DNA of 6,357 bases from the NCBI GenBank assembly GCA_023405565.1, contig JAEXXW010000267.1, positions 1 through 6,357 on the forward strand, read 5' to 3'. The position numbers were made by a program, and so were the translations under genes. The DNA is from Pseudomonadota bacterium (GTDB lineage: Bacteria; Pseudomonadota; Alphaproteobacteria; Rhizobiales; Xanthobacteraceae). This document shows, in pieces, positions 1 through 6,357 of the stretch (position 1 is its first letter; every line of letters starts with the position of its first letter). The notes beneath the pieces were generated by a model. The model had not been told where the DNA came from and searched no databases. It was given only the letters and a program-made list of their open reading frames with translations.

Positions 1-1322
1 CCTTTGATCAGGCGCGCGCATTCAGCGATTTCGAGCGCGAGCGCAGGTGACAGCTTCGCAGCATCGGCGATGAAGCCGAGCCAGGTTTCGATCTGCGTCT
101 GCTCTTCCTGATAGCGATGCATGAAGCGGCGCAGCGGACGCAGCTTCGCCAGTGTCCAGAACTTCAGGTAACCGGTGACGGAGGTCGTCTGCACATACAT
201 ACCGACATGCACACGATCCATCCAGCCGCGGCGTTCGGCCATCGCAATGATGCGTTTGGCCAGCGCCGGCGGCAACACCTGGCACATTTCCTCGATGCCG
301 GGTTTCAGGAATTCCGTGACACTGAATGGCTCATCGTTCTTTGCGCCGAGCTCCTGCGAAATCCGCTCCATGCGGGCCGGATCGATCTTGGCCTGTGCGA
401 CACGGATCAGATCCTCGAATGACATGCGGACCGCGAGGTGACGCGCGGTCTCGCGCAGAACCTTGCCATCGTCGCGGATGTCGAGATCGCGCAGGCGGCC
501 GAGACGATCCAGGAACAAACGCGCATAGTCGCCATCCTGGAAGCGCGTCAGGCGGCGCACGCCTTCGATCATGAAATCCTGCGCCGTCTGCGGCATGGTC
601 TCACGGATTTCGTTTTCGAGTGTTGCGAGGTCGTTGCGCGGCTTCTCACGGCGCTTGCCTTCATCCGGCCGCTTCAGCGCCGTCGCTTCCGTCTTGGCGG
701 CGTTGAGGCCGCCCTTGAAGCCGCGCAGGTTTGCTTCCGCAGCCTTGCCTTCGGCGCGAATGGCTTCTTCGAAGGCCTCGACCGGGATCGGCAGCTTGCC
801 GCAGCCGGCAATCGTGCCGAGCATCACGGCGTTGACCATCGCGCCGGCTTCCTTCGCCACAGATTCCATGTCGAACAGGATGCGGCTTTGCGAATTCTTC
901 TCCGCGACATCGAGCAGGCGGGCTTCATCGAAGCGGCCATCGCCCAAAGCCATCTTCTCGTTGATGACATAGAAGCGGCTGGTGGAGGAGATCAGCAGCG
1001 TGCGATCGGACGTGCAGAAGCCGCCCGCGATGCAACGTCCGGCCTCCATGAATTCGCTCGACAGCAACACATCGATATCGCCGATGCCCGGCGACAGCGC
1101 GAGCACCGGCCGTTTGGTGCCGAGTTCGCTATACGGCAGCGGATAAATCTCGATGTAATAGGTCGTGCCGCCGGTGCGCTGCGCGACGCCGGGAATCGAT
1201 GTCGATTGCGCCGGCAGGCCGAGCTTGGCCGCGGCGGAAATGATCCAGTTGGTGAGAACGCCACCGCCTTCGCCGCCAAGCGCGGCGATGAGGATGGTGA
1301 TCGGGCGCTGGGGCGTGCTCAT
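1..1322 (-). CDS. iorB: Indolepyruvate oxidoreductase beta subunit, long form (partial, C-terminus outside window)
   Basis: An uninterrupted minus-strand frame starts at ATG 1322-1320 and is still open at base 1, giving 440 whole codons. The N-terminal part, about residues 5-200, looks like the gamma/catalytic-partner domain of pyruvate:ferredoxin oxidoreductases: a glycine-rich GGEGGG at residues 16-21 and a QRTGGTTYYIE stretch at 48-58. With IorA it should oxidatively decarboxylate aryl-2-ketoacids such as indolepyruvate to aryl-acetyl-CoA in the cytoplasm. The remaining 240 or more residues are a charged, apparently helical extension absent from the roughly 200-residue archaeal IorB; I infer it matches the C-terminal module of the large fused bacterial enzymes. 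The start codon overlaps the iorA stop as ATGA, with an AGGTGG Shine-Dalgarno-like sequence 4 nt upstream, so the two subunits are probably translationally coupled. Family assignment is firm; the exact ketoacid is not. Confidence 0.9.
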   Translation of the reverse strand, partial: MSTPQRPITILIAALGGEGGGVLTNWIISAAAKLGLPAQSTSIPGVAQRTGGTTYYIEIYPLPYSELGTKRPVLALSPGIGDIDVLLSSEFMEAGRCIAGGFCTSDRTLLISSTSRFYVINEKMALGDGRFDEARLLDVAEKNSQSRILFDMESVAKEAGAMVNAVMLGTIAGCGKLPIPVEAFEEAIRAEGKAAEANLRGFKGGLNAAKTEATALKRPDEGKRREKPRNDLATLENEIRETMPQTAQDFMIEGVRRLTRFQDGDYARLFLDRLGRLRDLDIRDDGKVLRETARHLAVRMSFEDLIRVAQAKIDPARMERISQELGAKNDEPFSVTEFLKPGIEEMCQVLPPALAKRIIAMAERRGWMDRVHVGMYVQTTSVTGYLKFWTLAKLRPLRRFMHRYQEEQTQIETWLGFIADAAKLSPALALEIAECARLIK

Positions 1323-3466
1323 GCGGCCACCTGCTGCTGTTCGGTGATGTGCCCGCCGAACCAGCCGATGACGGCGCGGCGCGTGCGGTACAGCGTGCGA
1401 TCCCACCAGGTCGCGTTGCGGACGATCTCGGCGCGATAGAAGGACGGACACAGCACCGCGGCGTGAGCCACTTCACCGCAGAGGCCGCAGCCGACGCAGG
1501 ATTCGATCACGGTGGCAACCGGATCGGTGCGCAGCGGATCGGGCGATGGCTTCACCGACAGCGATGGGCAGCCGGAGAGGCGGATGCAGGAATGATCGCC
1601 GGTGCAGATCTCGTCATCGACGCCGAACTTCGTGCGCACCACGCGTTCGCCGCGCGCAAGCTTGCCGGCATCCTCCGCGCGCACGCGGCGCTGGCGGGCG
1701 AGCTGACATTCACCATCGGCGATGATGACCTTCAAACCATGTTCGGTGCTGGCGAGTGCTTCCTTCACCGTCTTCATCATCTTGCCGACACTGTAGGTGC
1801 GGACCTTGCGCATCCACGTGACGCCGAGCGTTTTCAGCGTGCGCTCGATATCCATCTTCTGGCCTTCGCCGGAGCGGCTCTTCAGCGATGACGGCATGAA
1901 TTGCAGGCCGGTCGCCGAGGTGTAGCCGTTCTGGAAGACGATGAGCAGGCCATCGCCCTTGTTGAACAGGTTCGAGGCAACGCCGGTGATCACGCCGTTA
2001 TGCCAGAAGCCGCCATCGCCCATCACGGCGATCGGGCGTTTCTGGATGTTCGGTCCGACAGCCGCCGCACTGGCGAGCGACATGCCATAGCCGAGAACCG
2101 AATTGCCCATGCTGAACGGCGCGAACAACCCGAAGCAATGACAACCGATATCTGCCGAGATATGTGCGTTGCCGATTTCCTGCTGTGTCAGCTTCAACGC
2201 GGAGAAGACGGGGCGCTCGGGGCAACCGGTGCAGAAGGTCGGCGGCCGCGGCGGCAGATCGCGCAGTGCGGTCGATACAGCCGGCACATGCGCGATCATC
2301 TTGCCGAGACGATCGGCGATCGCATCAACATCGAGACGCGCGGGCCGCGCTTCGGTGAGGAATTTCGAAAGACCTTTCAGCAGGACGTCCTGCGTGTATT
2401 CGCCGGCTTCGGGCAGCACATCCTTGCCGTGGAGGCGCGTCTGTACGTCGCCACGGCGCAGCTCGGTCGCGACCATCTGCTCGATATATTCAGGGAAACC
2501 TTCCTCGACGATCAGCACCGATTTCTTGTCGGCACAGAAGGAGCGGATTTCTTCCGGCACCAGCGGATAGGTAACGTTGAGGCACAGGATCGGAATGCGG
2601 CATTCGCCGAACAGATCGGCAAGGCCGAGCCGTTCCAGCGCGCGCAGCGTGCCGTTATAGAGGCCGCCCTGCACGATGATGCCGATGTCTTTCAGGTCGC
2701 CAGGGAAAATCTCGTTCAGCTTTTCGCGGCGGATGAACTCGCGTGCCGCGGGCATGCGCTCCTCGACCTTGTTGCGCTCCTGCATGAACGTGACCGGCGG
2801 ATGCGACAGGCGGGCGAAGTTATGCGGCGCGGGCTTGGTCGGATGCAGCGACGACACGTCCGGCTTGCGGTTGTCCTTCGCGGCGAAGGAACCGGTCACG
2901 TGGCAGGCGCGGATGCGAAGCTCCAGCATCACGGGTGCGCGGCTTGCTTCCGAGAGTTCGAAGCCTTTCTCGACGGTGCGCACGATGCTCGGCAGATCCG
3001 GCCGCGGATCGAGCAGCCAGATCGAGGATTTCATCGCATAGGCGTGCGAGCGTTCCTGGATGACCGCGCCGCCTTCGCCATAGTCTTCGCCGACGATGAT
3101 CATGGCGCCGCCCATGACGCCGGGCGAGGCGAGATTCGACAATGCGTCGGACGCGACATTGGTGCCGACGATGGCTTTCCATGTCACCGCGCCGCGGATC
3201 GGATAATTGATCGAGGCGCCGAGCATCGCTGCGGCGGAGGCTTCGTTGGTGCAAGTCTCGACATGCACGCCGAGTTCGGAAAGATAATCCTCCGCATCCA
3301 CCATCACATCGAGCAGATGCGAGACCGGCGCACCCTGATAGCCACCGACATAGGACACGCCGGATTGCAGCAGCGCCTTGGTGACGGCGAGGATGCCCTC
3401 GCCGTGGAAGGTGTCTCCGTCGCCGAGCCGCAGCGACTGCACTTCTTTCTTGAATGAGCGTTCCAT
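1319..3466 (-). CDS. iorA: Indolepyruvate ferredoxin oxidoreductase alpha subunit
   Basis: This 715-residue protein is the thiamine-diphosphate and iron-sulfur subunit of a 2-ketoacid:ferredoxin oxidoreductase. Visible in order: the N-terminal pyrimidine-binding domain with GGYQGAPVSHLLD (about 41-53) and TNEASAAAMLGAS (about 73-85); a linker and middle domain (about 215-405); CTGCPERP (412-419); the TPP-binding motif starting GDGGFWHNG (483-491) and ending near Asn513; and a C-terminal ferredoxin-like domain with cysteines 621, 627, 633, 657, 660, 663 and 673. The first iron-sulfur motif has Asp624 where Cys is usual. I chose ATG 3466-3464 (N-terminus MERSFKKEVQ) over an in-frame TTG at 3511-3509. 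The TTG has no ribosome-binding site and sits inside the operator-like palindrome, close to or upstream of any likely transcription start. The ATG itself has only a weak GGGA-type site. Length suits the family, usually 600-730. It overlaps iorB by 4 bp. Confidence 0.94.
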   Translation of the reverse strand: MERSFKKEVQSLRLGDGDTFHGEGILAVTKALLQSGVSYVGGYQGAPVSHLLDVMVDAEDYLSELGVHVETCTNEASAAAMLGASINYPIRGAVTWKAIVGTNVASDALSNLASPGVMGGAMIIVGEDYGEGGAVIQERSHAYAMKSSIWLLDPRPDLPSIVRTVEKGFELSEASRAPVMLELRIRACHVTGSFAAKDNRKPDVSSLHPTKPAPHNFARLSHPPVTFMQERNKVEERMPAAREFIRREKLNEIFPGDLKDIGIIVQGGLYNGTLRALERLGLADLFGECRIPILCLNVTYPLVPEEIRSFCADKKSVLIVEEGFPEYIEQMVATELRRGDVQTRLHGKDVLPEAGEYTQDVLLKGLSKFLTEARPARLDVDAIADRLGKMIAHVPAVSTALRDLPPRPPTFCTGCPERPVFSALKLTQQEIGNAHISADIGCHCFGLFAPFSMGNSVLGYGMSLASAAAVGPNIQKRPIAVMGDGGFWHNGVITGVASNLFNKGDGLLIVFQNGYTSATGLQFMPSSLKSRSGEGQKMDIERTLKTLGVTWMRKVRTYSVGKMMKTVKEALASTEHGLKVIIADGECQLARQRRVRAEDAGKLARGERVVRTKFGVDDEICTGDHSCIRLSGCPSLSVKPSPDPLRTDPVATVIESCVGCGLCGEVAHAAVLCPSFYRAEIVRNATWWDRTLYRTRRAVIGWFGGHITEQQQVAA

Positions 3467-3589
3467 CGTCCCGATCGCTTGGCCCTTGGCAGGCCGATAG
3501 TTGGATATCAAACTATTCTAGCAGATTGGTCCCATTATAAAAAAGCACTTTTCGGGCTGATTTCAAGCGATCCGGTGCGGCATGCCGCC
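3467..3589 (-). promoter_or_regulatory. Intergenic region with putative iorAB promoter
   Basis: The 123 bp between dctM and iorA include an AT-rich stretch unlike the surrounding GC-rich DNA. Reading the minus strand there is a consensus-like TATAAT at 3539-3534 and a TAGAAT at 3520-3515. No good -35 box is placed for either: TTGAAA (3566-3561) is 21 bp from TATAAT, and only TTTTTA lies 17 bp before TAGAAT. Either start would put the palindrome at 3497-3516 over or just after the transcription start, as expected for a repressed promoter. Nothing looks like a convincing intrinsic terminator for the TRAP genes, so read-through from dctM is possible. The promoter call is an inference from hexamers. 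Confidence 0.45.
3497..3516. promoter_or_regulatory. 20-bp near-perfect palindrome, putative repressor operator
   Basis: On the minus strand this reads ATAGTTTGATATCCAACTAT. The two 10-bp halves are reverse complements except at one pair (position 7 against 14). The symmetry stops exactly at its ends, and the GATATC core falls at the dyad centre. It lies 31 bp upstream of the chosen iorA ATG and overlaps or follows the promoter-like hexamers. AT-rich dyads of this size and spacing are typical operators for winged-helix dimers such as MarR-family regulators, which often control aromatic-acid catabolism. The palindrome is seen directly; the regulator family is a guess, and no regulator gene is in the window. 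I saw no second copy here. Confidence 0.6.
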
Positions 3590-4888
3590 CTACATGTGGG
3601 ACGGCAGCCAGGTCGCGAGGATCGGGAAAGCCACGAGGATCGCGAGGCGGATCAGGTCGGTGATGATGAACGGGATCACGCCGGCAAAGATCGTCGATAT
3701 TTTCACATCCTCGAGCACGCTCTTGATGACGAAGATATTCATGCCGACCGGCGGATGGATCAGACCCAGTTCCACCGTCATCACGACGATGACGCCGAAC
3801 CAGATCGGATCGAAGCCCATCTGCTTGATGACCGGGAAGATGATCGGAACCGTGAGGATGATCATCGCCAGCGCGTCCATCAGACAGCCGAGCAGCAGGT
3901 ACATCAGCAGGATCAGGCCGAGCACTCCGTAGTTACCGATACCGAGGCCGGTGAGGAACTCGGTCACCTTCTGCGGCGTCTGGGTGATGGTGAGGAAATA
4001 TCCGAACAGCAGTGCGCCGATCAGGATCGTGAATACGGCTGCAGTCGTCCGTGTCGTTTCGAGCAGGCAGCGCAGGATATCCTTGCCGGACAACCGTCGG
4101 CGCGCGACGCCGATCAGGAAAGCGCCCCCTGCGCCGGCACCAGCGGCTTCCGTTGCGGTAAAGATGCCGCCATAGAGGCCGCCGATCACGAAGGCGAACA
4201 GCAGCAGCGTCGCCCATACCGATTTCACGCTTTCGACCTTTTCGGTCCAGCTTGAACGTTCGCCCTTGGGCAGATAGCCGGGACGCAGGTGTCCGATGAT
4301 GGTCACCGTGATCGCATACATGAACACGGCGAGAATGCCTGGAATGACACCGGCGACGAACAGCTTGCCGATATCCTGCTCGGTGATGATGCCGTAGATC
4401 GCCAGCACGGTGGATGGCGGGATCATGATGCCGAGCGTGCCGCCGGCGGCGATGACGCCGGTGGAGAAGCTTTCCGGATATTTGAAGCGGCGCATTTCCG
4501 GATAGGCAACGCGCGAGAAGGTCGCGGCCGTGGCCACCGAGGATCCGCAGATCGCGGCAAAGCCGCCGCAGGCGAGAATGGTTGCAATGCCGAGTCCGCC
4601 GCGCAGATGGCCGATAAAGGCATTGGCGGCGCTGAAGAGTTCGCGGCTCATGCCGGATGTGGTCGCGAAAGAACCCATCAAGAGGAAGAGCGGCACGACG
4701 GCATAGTTGAAGTCGGTCACCGTGCGCATGGTGGTGTGGCCGACGATTTTCAGCGCCGGTCCCGCGCTTGTCAGGTAGCCAAAGCCGGCAACGCCGACGA
4801 GGCCCATGGCCATGCCGATCGGCACGCGCAGCAGCATCAGGGCGAAGAGGGAGACGAAGCCGATGATCGCGACGGCGTTGGTGCTCAT
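3590..4888 (-). CDS. dctM: TRAP transporter large permease (DctM family)
   Basis: This 432-residue, highly hydrophobic protein is the large membrane subunit of a tripartite ATP-independent periplasmic transporter. It carries the substrate across the inner membrane with a sodium or proton gradient. Family signatures are clear: RVPIGMAMGL near 21-30, VVPLFLLMGSFA near 64-75, GSSVATAA at 115-122, AGGTLGIMIPPS at 148-159, and near the C-terminus MDALAMIILTVPIIFPV and a LIHPPVGMNIFV loop. The hydrophobic segments fit the usual 11-12 helices plus re-entrant hairpins, and the length is normal for DctM. ATG 4888-4886 is preceded by GAGGA with 7-nt spacing, and this site overlaps the dctQ stop codon, so translation of dctQ and dctM is probably coupled. 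It works with the DctQ and DctP proteins encoded just upstream. The substrate cannot be read from DctM. Confidence 0.95.
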   Translation of the reverse strand: MSTNAVAIIGFVSLFALMLLRVPIGMAMGLVGVAGFGYLTSAGPALKIVGHTTMRTVTDFNYAVVPLFLLMGSFATTSGMSRELFSAANAFIGHLRGGLGIATILACGGFAAICGSSVATAATFSRVAYPEMRRFKYPESFSTGVIAAGGTLGIMIPPSTVLAIYGIITEQDIGKLFVAGVIPGILAVFMYAITVTIIGHLRPGYLPKGERSSWTEKVESVKSVWATLLLFAFVIGGLYGGIFTATEAAGAGAGGAFLIGVARRRLSGKDILRCLLETTRTTAAVFTILIGALLFGYFLTITQTPQKVTEFLTGLGIGNYGVLGLILLMYLLLGCLMDALAMIILTVPIIFPVIKQMGFDPIWFGVIVVMTVELGLIHPPVGMNIFVIKSVLEDVKISTIFAGVIPFIITDLIRLAILVAFPILATWLPSHM

Positions 4889-4898
4889 GGCGTCTTCC

Positions 4899-5408
4899 TC
4901 ACTCGCCCGACTTCACAAGGTCAGGTGTTTTCATCAGGTCCGGGTGGAAGATCAGCCGGTAGGTGCGCACGGCAATCAACAACACGGCGGCGACGTCACC
5001 GACCCAGGCGATCGCAAAGAAGGGCCAGACCGGCAATCGCAGATCGAAGGTCGCCAGATTTGACTGGTAGGTGGTCGAGACCTTGTCGAACAATGTGTAG
5101 GTTTGCACTGTCACAACGAACAGCAGCACCAGCGTCGCGAACACGTCGATGATGCGCTGCCAGTAAGGGCTGACATTGGCCCAGAGCAGATCGACGGTGA
5201 TATGCGTGCCGCGATAGCTGGTTGCGGCAATACCCCAGAAGATCAGGATGCCGAGCAGCAACTGGCCGAAATCATAGGCATCCGGGATCGTGTAACCGAA
5301 AAAGTAGCGCAACATGATCGATATGAAAACGTCGAAGGCAACAAGGCCGATAAAGAAGGCCGCAATCCATTCGATCGAGTCGATGAATCGATCCATGTAT
5401 TTCGACAC
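4899..5408 (-). CDS. dctQ: TRAP transporter small permease (DctQ family)
   Basis: This is a 169-residue small membrane subunit of the TRAP transporter, which pairs with DctM in the inner membrane. Four hydrophobic segments are visible at about 12-33, 47-64, 86-107 and 126-149, the normal DctQ topology. Family-typical residues include MLRYFFG (32-38) and the RGTHITVDLL stretch (66-75) after the second helix. I chose GTG 5408-5406 because GGAGG lies 7 nt upstream. The nearby ATG at 5396-5394 would be 19 nt from that site. A further in-frame ATG at 5450 would give an unlikely Arg-rich N-terminus, encoded by the hairpin and repeat DNA of the leader. It ends 10 bp before dctM. The family call is firm despite weak sequence conservation in DctQ, because its size, topology and position agree. 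Confidence 0.92.
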   Translation of the reverse strand: MSKYMDRFIDSIEWIAAFFIGLVAFDVFISIMLRYFFGYTIPDAYDFGQLLLGILIFWGIAATSYRGTHITVDLLWANVSPYWQRIIDVFATLVLLFVVTVQTYTLFDKVSTTYQSNLATFDLRLPVWPFFAIAWVGDVAAVLLIAVRTYRLIFHPDLMKTPDLVKSGE

Positions 5409-5415
5409 GATATTT

Positions 5416-5420
5416 CCTCC
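5416..5420 (-). promoter_or_regulatory. dctQ ribosome-binding site deciding a GTG start
   Basis: GGAGG on the minus strand sits 7 nt before GTG 5408-5406, inside a purine-rich run, GGGGAGGAAA. It fixes the dctQ start against both competing ATGs. It lies only 6 nt downstream of the second copy of a GC-rich element that can pair with an upstream arm, so RNA folding could affect its access. Confidence 0.75.
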
Positions 5421-5426
5421 CCGAGA

Positions 5427-5439
5427 CCCCCGCCGCCAT
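5427..5439 (-). repeat. Direct repeat, second copy (13 bp, near dctQ start)
   Basis: Minus-strand ATGGCGGCGGGGG, identical to 5493-5505 and in the same orientation. Each copy follows an A-rich run on the minus strand (AATAAAAAA type), although here 16 nt including GCGCCG lie between the run and the repeat. The pair looks like an imperfect local duplication. It ends 6 nt before the dctQ ribosome-binding site. Confidence 0.6.
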
Positions 5440-5492
5440 AAACGGCGCATAATTTTTTTATTGGCCTGGTTGGCATGACGGCGGGGGTTGGT

Positions 5493-5505
5493 CCCCCGCC
5501 GCCAT
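5493..5505 (-). repeat. Direct repeat, first copy (13 bp, 5' arm of the main hairpin)
   Basis: Minus-strand ATGGCGGCGGGGG, identical to 5427-5439. It follows directly on the A-rich run AAATAAAAA and forms the 5' arm of the strong intergenic hairpin in the dctP-to-dctQ transcript. Confidence 0.65.
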
Positions 5506-5535
5506 TTTTTATTTCAGCCGTGAAATGCGAAAGGA

Positions 5536-6357
5536 TCAATAGGCGGAATTGAATTTCGCCAGCGAGTCCTTCAGCTCTTTCATGATCTCGTCGGGATTGC
5601 CGCCCGCCTTCTTCACATTGGCTGCCCACGCCTGCTGCAGCGGTTCTGCGGCTTTTTTCCACTCGGCGAGCTGTTCGGGCGTCAACGGATAAACTTCGTG
5701 GGCAGGATCAGCCTTCAGTTTGGCGATGCCACCATGCTCATAGTCCGCCCATGGCGTGGCAACACGCAATGCCCATTCGTTGGTGCAGTGATCGTCGATT
5801 ACCTTCTTTTGCGATGCCGACAACTGAGCATAGGTGACGGGGCTGAAAACGAAGGCAAAAGTGGTCGCATAAAGCGGCGCGTCGATATGATACTTGGTGA
5901 CCTTGTCGACACCGAACAGCGGCACCGAACCCCATGGGAAGGTCACAGCCTCGACCACGCCCTTTTCAAGCAGGTCTCGCACTTCTGGCGCGCTCGATTG
6001 CACGTTCGAGCCGCCAAGCTGCGAAACGAAGGTCGCCATGGTGGCGTGGGCCGGCCGGATCTTCATGCCCTTGATGTCGCCAGGAACGACGATCTTTTTC
6101 TTGGAATGGAACGATCCAGGATCGTGGAAGAAGGCGAGGCAGAATTTGACGTCCTTCATCTCCTTGGCGGCATATTTCCGGTACCAGGCATCGAAGGCCT
6201 GCGAGCCCGCCTTGCCGTTGGTGGTCAGGAACGGCAATTCACCGGCGCCGATGATCGGGAAGCGGCCCGGCTGATATCCCGGATTGATGTAGGTGAGGTC
6301 GGCGATCCCATCGCGCGCCATGTCGTAATGGTCGAAGGCCTTGCCGAGCTGCTGCGA
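5536..6357 (-). CDS. dctP: TRAP transporter substrate-binding protein (DctP family), partial, N-terminus outside window
   Basis: The minus-strand frame is open at the right edge and ends at TGA 5538-5536, giving 273 codons. About 60-70 residues, including the secretion signal, are probably missing, since full proteins run to about 330-350. DctP family landmarks are visible: GIADLTYINPGYQPGRFPI, GELPFL, the IKGMKIRPAHATM stretch, and a V-AVTFPWGSVPLFGVDKVTKYHID segment. Arg101 of the fragment (codon 6057-6055), in GMKIR, matches the family's conserved arginine that salt-bridges the ligand carboxylate, so the ligand is probably an organic acid. The mature protein acts in the periplasm and delivers ligand to DctQM. 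A Lys-rich, probably helical C-terminus fits the family. The first ATG inside the window is internal, because the frame continues upstream. The identity of the acid cannot be determined here. Confidence 0.93.
   Translation of the reverse strand, partial: SQQLGKAFDHYDMARDGIADLTYINPGYQPGRFPIIGAGELPFLTTNGKAGSQAFDAWYRKYAAKEMKDVKFCLAFFHDPGSFHSKKKIVVPGDIKGMKIRPAHATMATFVSQLGGSNVQSSAPEVRDLLEKGVVEAVTFPWGSVPLFGVDKVTKYHIDAPLYATTFAFVFSPVTYAQLSASQKKVIDDHCTNEWALRVATPWADYEHGGIAKLKADPAHEVYPLTPEQLAEWKKAAEPLQQAWAANVKKAGGNPDEIMKELKDSLAKFNSAY

Larger units (their letters stand above)
5427..5505 (-). promoter_or_regulatory. dctP-dctQ intergenic hairpin with an alternative pairing partner
   Basis: In the transcript direction, arm A (5505-5493, ATGGCGGCGGGGG) pairs with arm B (5487-5475, CCCCCGCCGTCAT) across an ACCAA loop. 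This gives 13 pairs with one G-U. A second identical copy of arm A lies at 5439-5427 and could pair with the same arm B across a 35-nt loop, just upstream of the dctQ ribosome-binding site. A smaller 5-bp hairpin with a 7-nt loop (5447-5443 with 5435-5431) also uses the second copy. Stable hairpins after TRAP or ABC binding-protein genes commonly protect the upstream message so that more binding protein than permease is made; that role is inferred here. No U-run follows on this strand, so it is not a normal intrinsic terminator for dctP. Confidence 0.6.

Noticed and set aside
1901..3457. A 518-codon plus-strand open frame opposite iorA, and another of 333 codons at 438-1439 opposite iorB and the 3' end of iorA
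   Set aside because: Their translations are rich in His, Arg, Asp and Gln with no recognisable domain, and they lie wholly opposite well-conserved genes. Such frames are expected as antisense shadows in GC-rich coding DNA.
3467..3511. N-terminal extension of IorA from TTG at 3511
   Set aside because: No ribosome-binding site precedes the TTG. It lies inside the operator-like palindrome near the likely transcription start, and the added 15 residues look unlike a family N-terminus.
3577..3588. GCGGCATGCCGC palindrome just after the dctM stop, considered as a terminator
   Set aside because: Only four stem pairs are possible with a four-base loop, and no U-run follows at once. The later AAAAG/CTTTT pairing before the T-run is a weak A-U stem with almost no loop.
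3479..4255. A 258-codon plus-strand frame opposite dctM
   Set aside because: Its translation is dominated by Asp, His, Glu and Gln, the usual antisense image of a hydrophobic membrane-protein gene. No domain or ribosome-binding site was seen.
5409..5450. N-terminal extension of DctQ from ATG at 5450
   Set aside because: It would add an Arg-rich stretch encoded by the hairpin and repeat DNA, whereas GTG 5408 has a well-spaced GGAGG.

Overview
The window reads as part of an alphaproteobacterial chromosome, most likely of the Bradyrhizobium/Rhodopseudomonas/Afipia group. This rests on the GC-rich base composition, the codon use, and the style of the indolepyruvate oxidoreductase proteins; it is an inference from remembered families, not a database match. 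All five genes lie on the minus strand, so transcription runs from the right edge to the left edge. Both edge genes are cut by the window.

Layout in transcription order. (1) A tripartite TRAP transporter: dctP-type substrate-binding protein (5536-6357, N-terminus outside), dctQ small permease (4899-5408) and dctM large permease (3590-4888). dctQ and dctM are 10 bp apart. dctP and dctQ are separated by 127 bp that hold a strong hairpin and a repeated GC-rich element which can form competing RNA structures next to the dctQ ribosome-binding site. (2) A 123-bp gap (3467-3589) with an AT-rich promoter-like stretch and a 20-bp near-perfect palindrome, probably a repressor operator. (3) iorA (1319-3466), the thiamine-diphosphate and iron-sulfur subunit of a 2-ketoacid:ferredoxin oxidoreductase of the indolepyruvate type. 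(4) A long-form iorB (1-1322, C-terminus outside), overlapping iorA by 4 bp.

How they may work together: the TRAP system imports an organic acid using an ion gradient, and IorAB oxidatively decarboxylates an aryl-2-ketoacid (such as indolepyruvate or phenylpyruvate) to the aryl-acetyl-CoA, passing electrons to ferredoxin. Co-orientation suggests, but does not prove, that the transporter brings in an aromatic acid or its precursor. The points most worth a second look are the Asp-for-Cys substitution in the IorA ferredoxin domain, the operator-like palindrome before iorA, and the alternative hairpins between dctP and dctQ. No RNA genes, insertion sequences, CRISPR arrays or phage features were seen.
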